Part shown: positions 7,652-8,451 of the stretch, one piece after another
How positions within the stretch are numbered: position 1 is the stretch's first letter
Layout: the number at the start of each line of letters is the position of its first letter
NCBI GenBank assembly: GCA_964650975.1
Contig: CAZYWA010000350.1
Location: forward strand, 1-8,451
Source of the DNA: CAZYWA01 sp964650975 [NCBI: uncultured bacterium]
GTDB taxonomy: Bacteria > JADJOY01
DNA length: 8,451 nt
Direction of reading: 5' to 3'
Position numbers and translations under genes: made by a program
The notes under the pieces: generated by a model
The model's input: only the letters and a program-made list of their open reading frames with translations
Told to the model about the DNA's origin: nothing
Databases searched by the model: none

Positions 7652-7772
7652 GAAAGCTCGATTGCGGGCCCATCCCGCGTCGCGCCCCGACCTTCGCTGG
7701 GTGCGACTCGTGAGCCTCGCCTTGGACCGCGCGTGCCGACGGCCGACCGGCATTCGCAGCCCGAAATCACGA

Positions 7773-7802
7773 AAATTACTCACCGGGTACACGGCCCGTC
7801 AA
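7773..7802 (-). promoter_or_regulatory. Predicted promoter of the gap-pgk-tpiA-secG operon
   Basis: On the minus strand TTGACG (7802-7797) and TAATTT (7778-7773) are 18 bases apart. The -10 lies in the only AT-rich patch of the gap upstream region. Transcription would start near 7766 and give a leader of about 130 bases. That leader contains one short GC hairpin (GCGGG/CCCGC at 7664-7678, five-base loop), but no riboswitch I recognise. The -35 and spacer match those predicted for tRNA-Leu and the sigma factor. Confidence 0.45.
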
Positions 7803-7840
7803 ACGGGGCGCCGGCGCCGTGTCCGGGTTCGAGGGGTCCC

Positions 7841-8451
7841 CTGAAGTTCGACCTCGGACGCAAGGCCGGCGGCCTCGAGCCCCGGTCCGCCGGCGACGCC
7901 GCCCGGGTCGAGGGCGAGGTCGAGCGGGTGGTGTACGAGAGCGCGGGCAGTGGCTACCGCGTGCTGCGTGTCTCGGTGCCGGGGCGAATCGGTGTGGTGA
8001 CCGTGGTCGGGTCGGTGCCGAGCCTGAAGCCCGGCCAGGCCATTCGCGTCGAGGGGCGCTGGGAGACCGATCGGCGCTTCGGACGCCAGTTCCGAGCCGC
8101 GCTGGTCGAGGTGGTGGCGCCGACCACGCCGGCCGGGGTCGAGCGCTACCTGTCCTCGGGGCTGGTGAAGGGGATCGGACCGGGCACCGCGAAGAAGATC
8201 GTCGATGCGCTGGGAGTCGACGCGCTGCGCGTGATCTCCGCCGAGCCCGCCCGGCTGCGGGACGTGCGCGGGCTTTCGCGCGCCAAGGCGGCGGCGCTGG
8301 TGGAGGCCGTCGAGACCGAGCTCGGTGTCGGCGACACGTACGCGTTCCTGCACTCGGTCGGCCTGGGCGCGGCGCTGGCCCGGCGCGTGATCCAGGCGTG
8401 GGGGCGCGATACCACCCGGCGTATCCAGGCCAATCCGTACGACCTGGCGAG
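7841..8451 (+). CDS. recD2: RecD2-type ATP-dependent DNA helicase, N-terminal part, 3' end outside window
   Basis: RecD2 proteins are SF1B helicases that unwind DNA 5' to 3' and act in repair outside the RecBCD complex. The 203 codons seen cover only the N-terminal region: an OB-like segment (EGEVERVVYESAGSGYRVLRV, then TVVGSVPSLKPGQAIRVEGRW and GRQFRA) and helix-hairpin-helix segments (YLSSGLVKGIGPGTAKKIVDALG in pieces, then VRGLSRAKAAALVEAV), followed by FLHSVGLGAALARRVIQAWG and IQANPYDLA. This order is characteristic of RecD2/TraA-like helicases. The Walker motifs lie beyond the window. The start is uncertain. No ATG, GTG or TTG lies in frame between 7736 and 7927. CTG at 7841 has GAGGGG four bases upstream, and GC-rich third positions begin there. 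An in-frame GTG at 7733 is the alternative. Gap is divergent. Confidence 0.85.
   Translation, partial: MKFDLGRKAGGLEPRSAGDAARVEGEVERVVYESAGSGYRVLRVSVPGRIGVVTVVGSVPSLKPGQAIRVEGRWETDRRFGRQFRAALVEVVAPTTPAGVERYLSSGLVKGIGPGTAKKIVDALGVDALRVISAEPARLRDVRGLSRAKAAALVEAVETELGVGDTYAFLHSVGLGAALARRVIQAWGRDTTRRIQANPYDLA

Noticed and set aside
7638-7673. Upstream in-frame ATG for gap at 7673
   Set aside because: It adds 12 residues not found in the family, and the strong ribosome site GGGGAGGG lies between it and the normal start.
7807-7818. 12-bp palindrome GGCGCCGGCGCC as a regulatory site
   Set aside because: Such GC palindromes are expected by chance at this base composition, and nothing links it to a promoter element beyond nearness.

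Overview
The window is a stretch of a high-GC bacterial chromosome. Third codon positions of the clear genes are almost all G or C. The organism cannot be named from this sequence. An ECF sigma factor paired with a TPR-type Ser/Thr kinase, a gap-pgk-tpiA-secG cluster and a RecD2-type helicase fit high-GC soil or aquatic lineages such as Acidobacteriota, Gemmatimonadota, Myxococcota or Eisenbacteria-like bacteria. That placement is inference.

Left edge (1-642): the C-terminal catalytic part of a tyrosine recombinase (integrase) reads rightwards straight into an intact tRNA-Leu(GAG) gene on the opposite strand. The integrase lies on the 3' side of the tRNA, where tRNA-targeting integrative elements sit. 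This looks like the tRNA-proximal junction of an integrated element whose body lies to the left, outside the window. Three 12-bp tandem repeats lie between the integrase catalytic domain and the tRNA. The integrase frame does not stop before the tRNA; it runs antisense through it and ends at 642.

Regulatory pair (about 680-3940, + strand): a small ECF-type sigma factor overlaps by one base (TGATG) with a large transmembrane Ser/Thr kinase. The kinase has a cytoplasmic kinase domain, one membrane segment and a long TPR-like C-terminal half. No anti-sigma factor is present, so the kinase is the obvious candidate to control the sigma factor.

Central metabolism (7637 down to 3998, - strand): gap, pgk, tpiA and secG follow one another with gaps of 10, 7 and 44 bases, apparently as one operon behind a promoter near 7773-7802. 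Three consecutive enzymes of lower glycolysis are thus co-expressed with a Sec translocon subunit. SecG carries an Ala/Pro-rich tail that more than doubles its usual length.

Right edge (about 7841-8451, + strand): the N-terminal part of a RecD2-type DNA helicase, divergent from gap and cut by the window end. Its start codon is unclear; coding character begins near a CTG at 7841.

Three predicted promoters (tRNA-Leu, sigma factor, gap operon) share a TTGACG -35 box with an 18-base spacer. Apart from the integrase/tRNA junction and the extended SecG, the gene content is conventional; I see no clearly undescribed multi-gene system.
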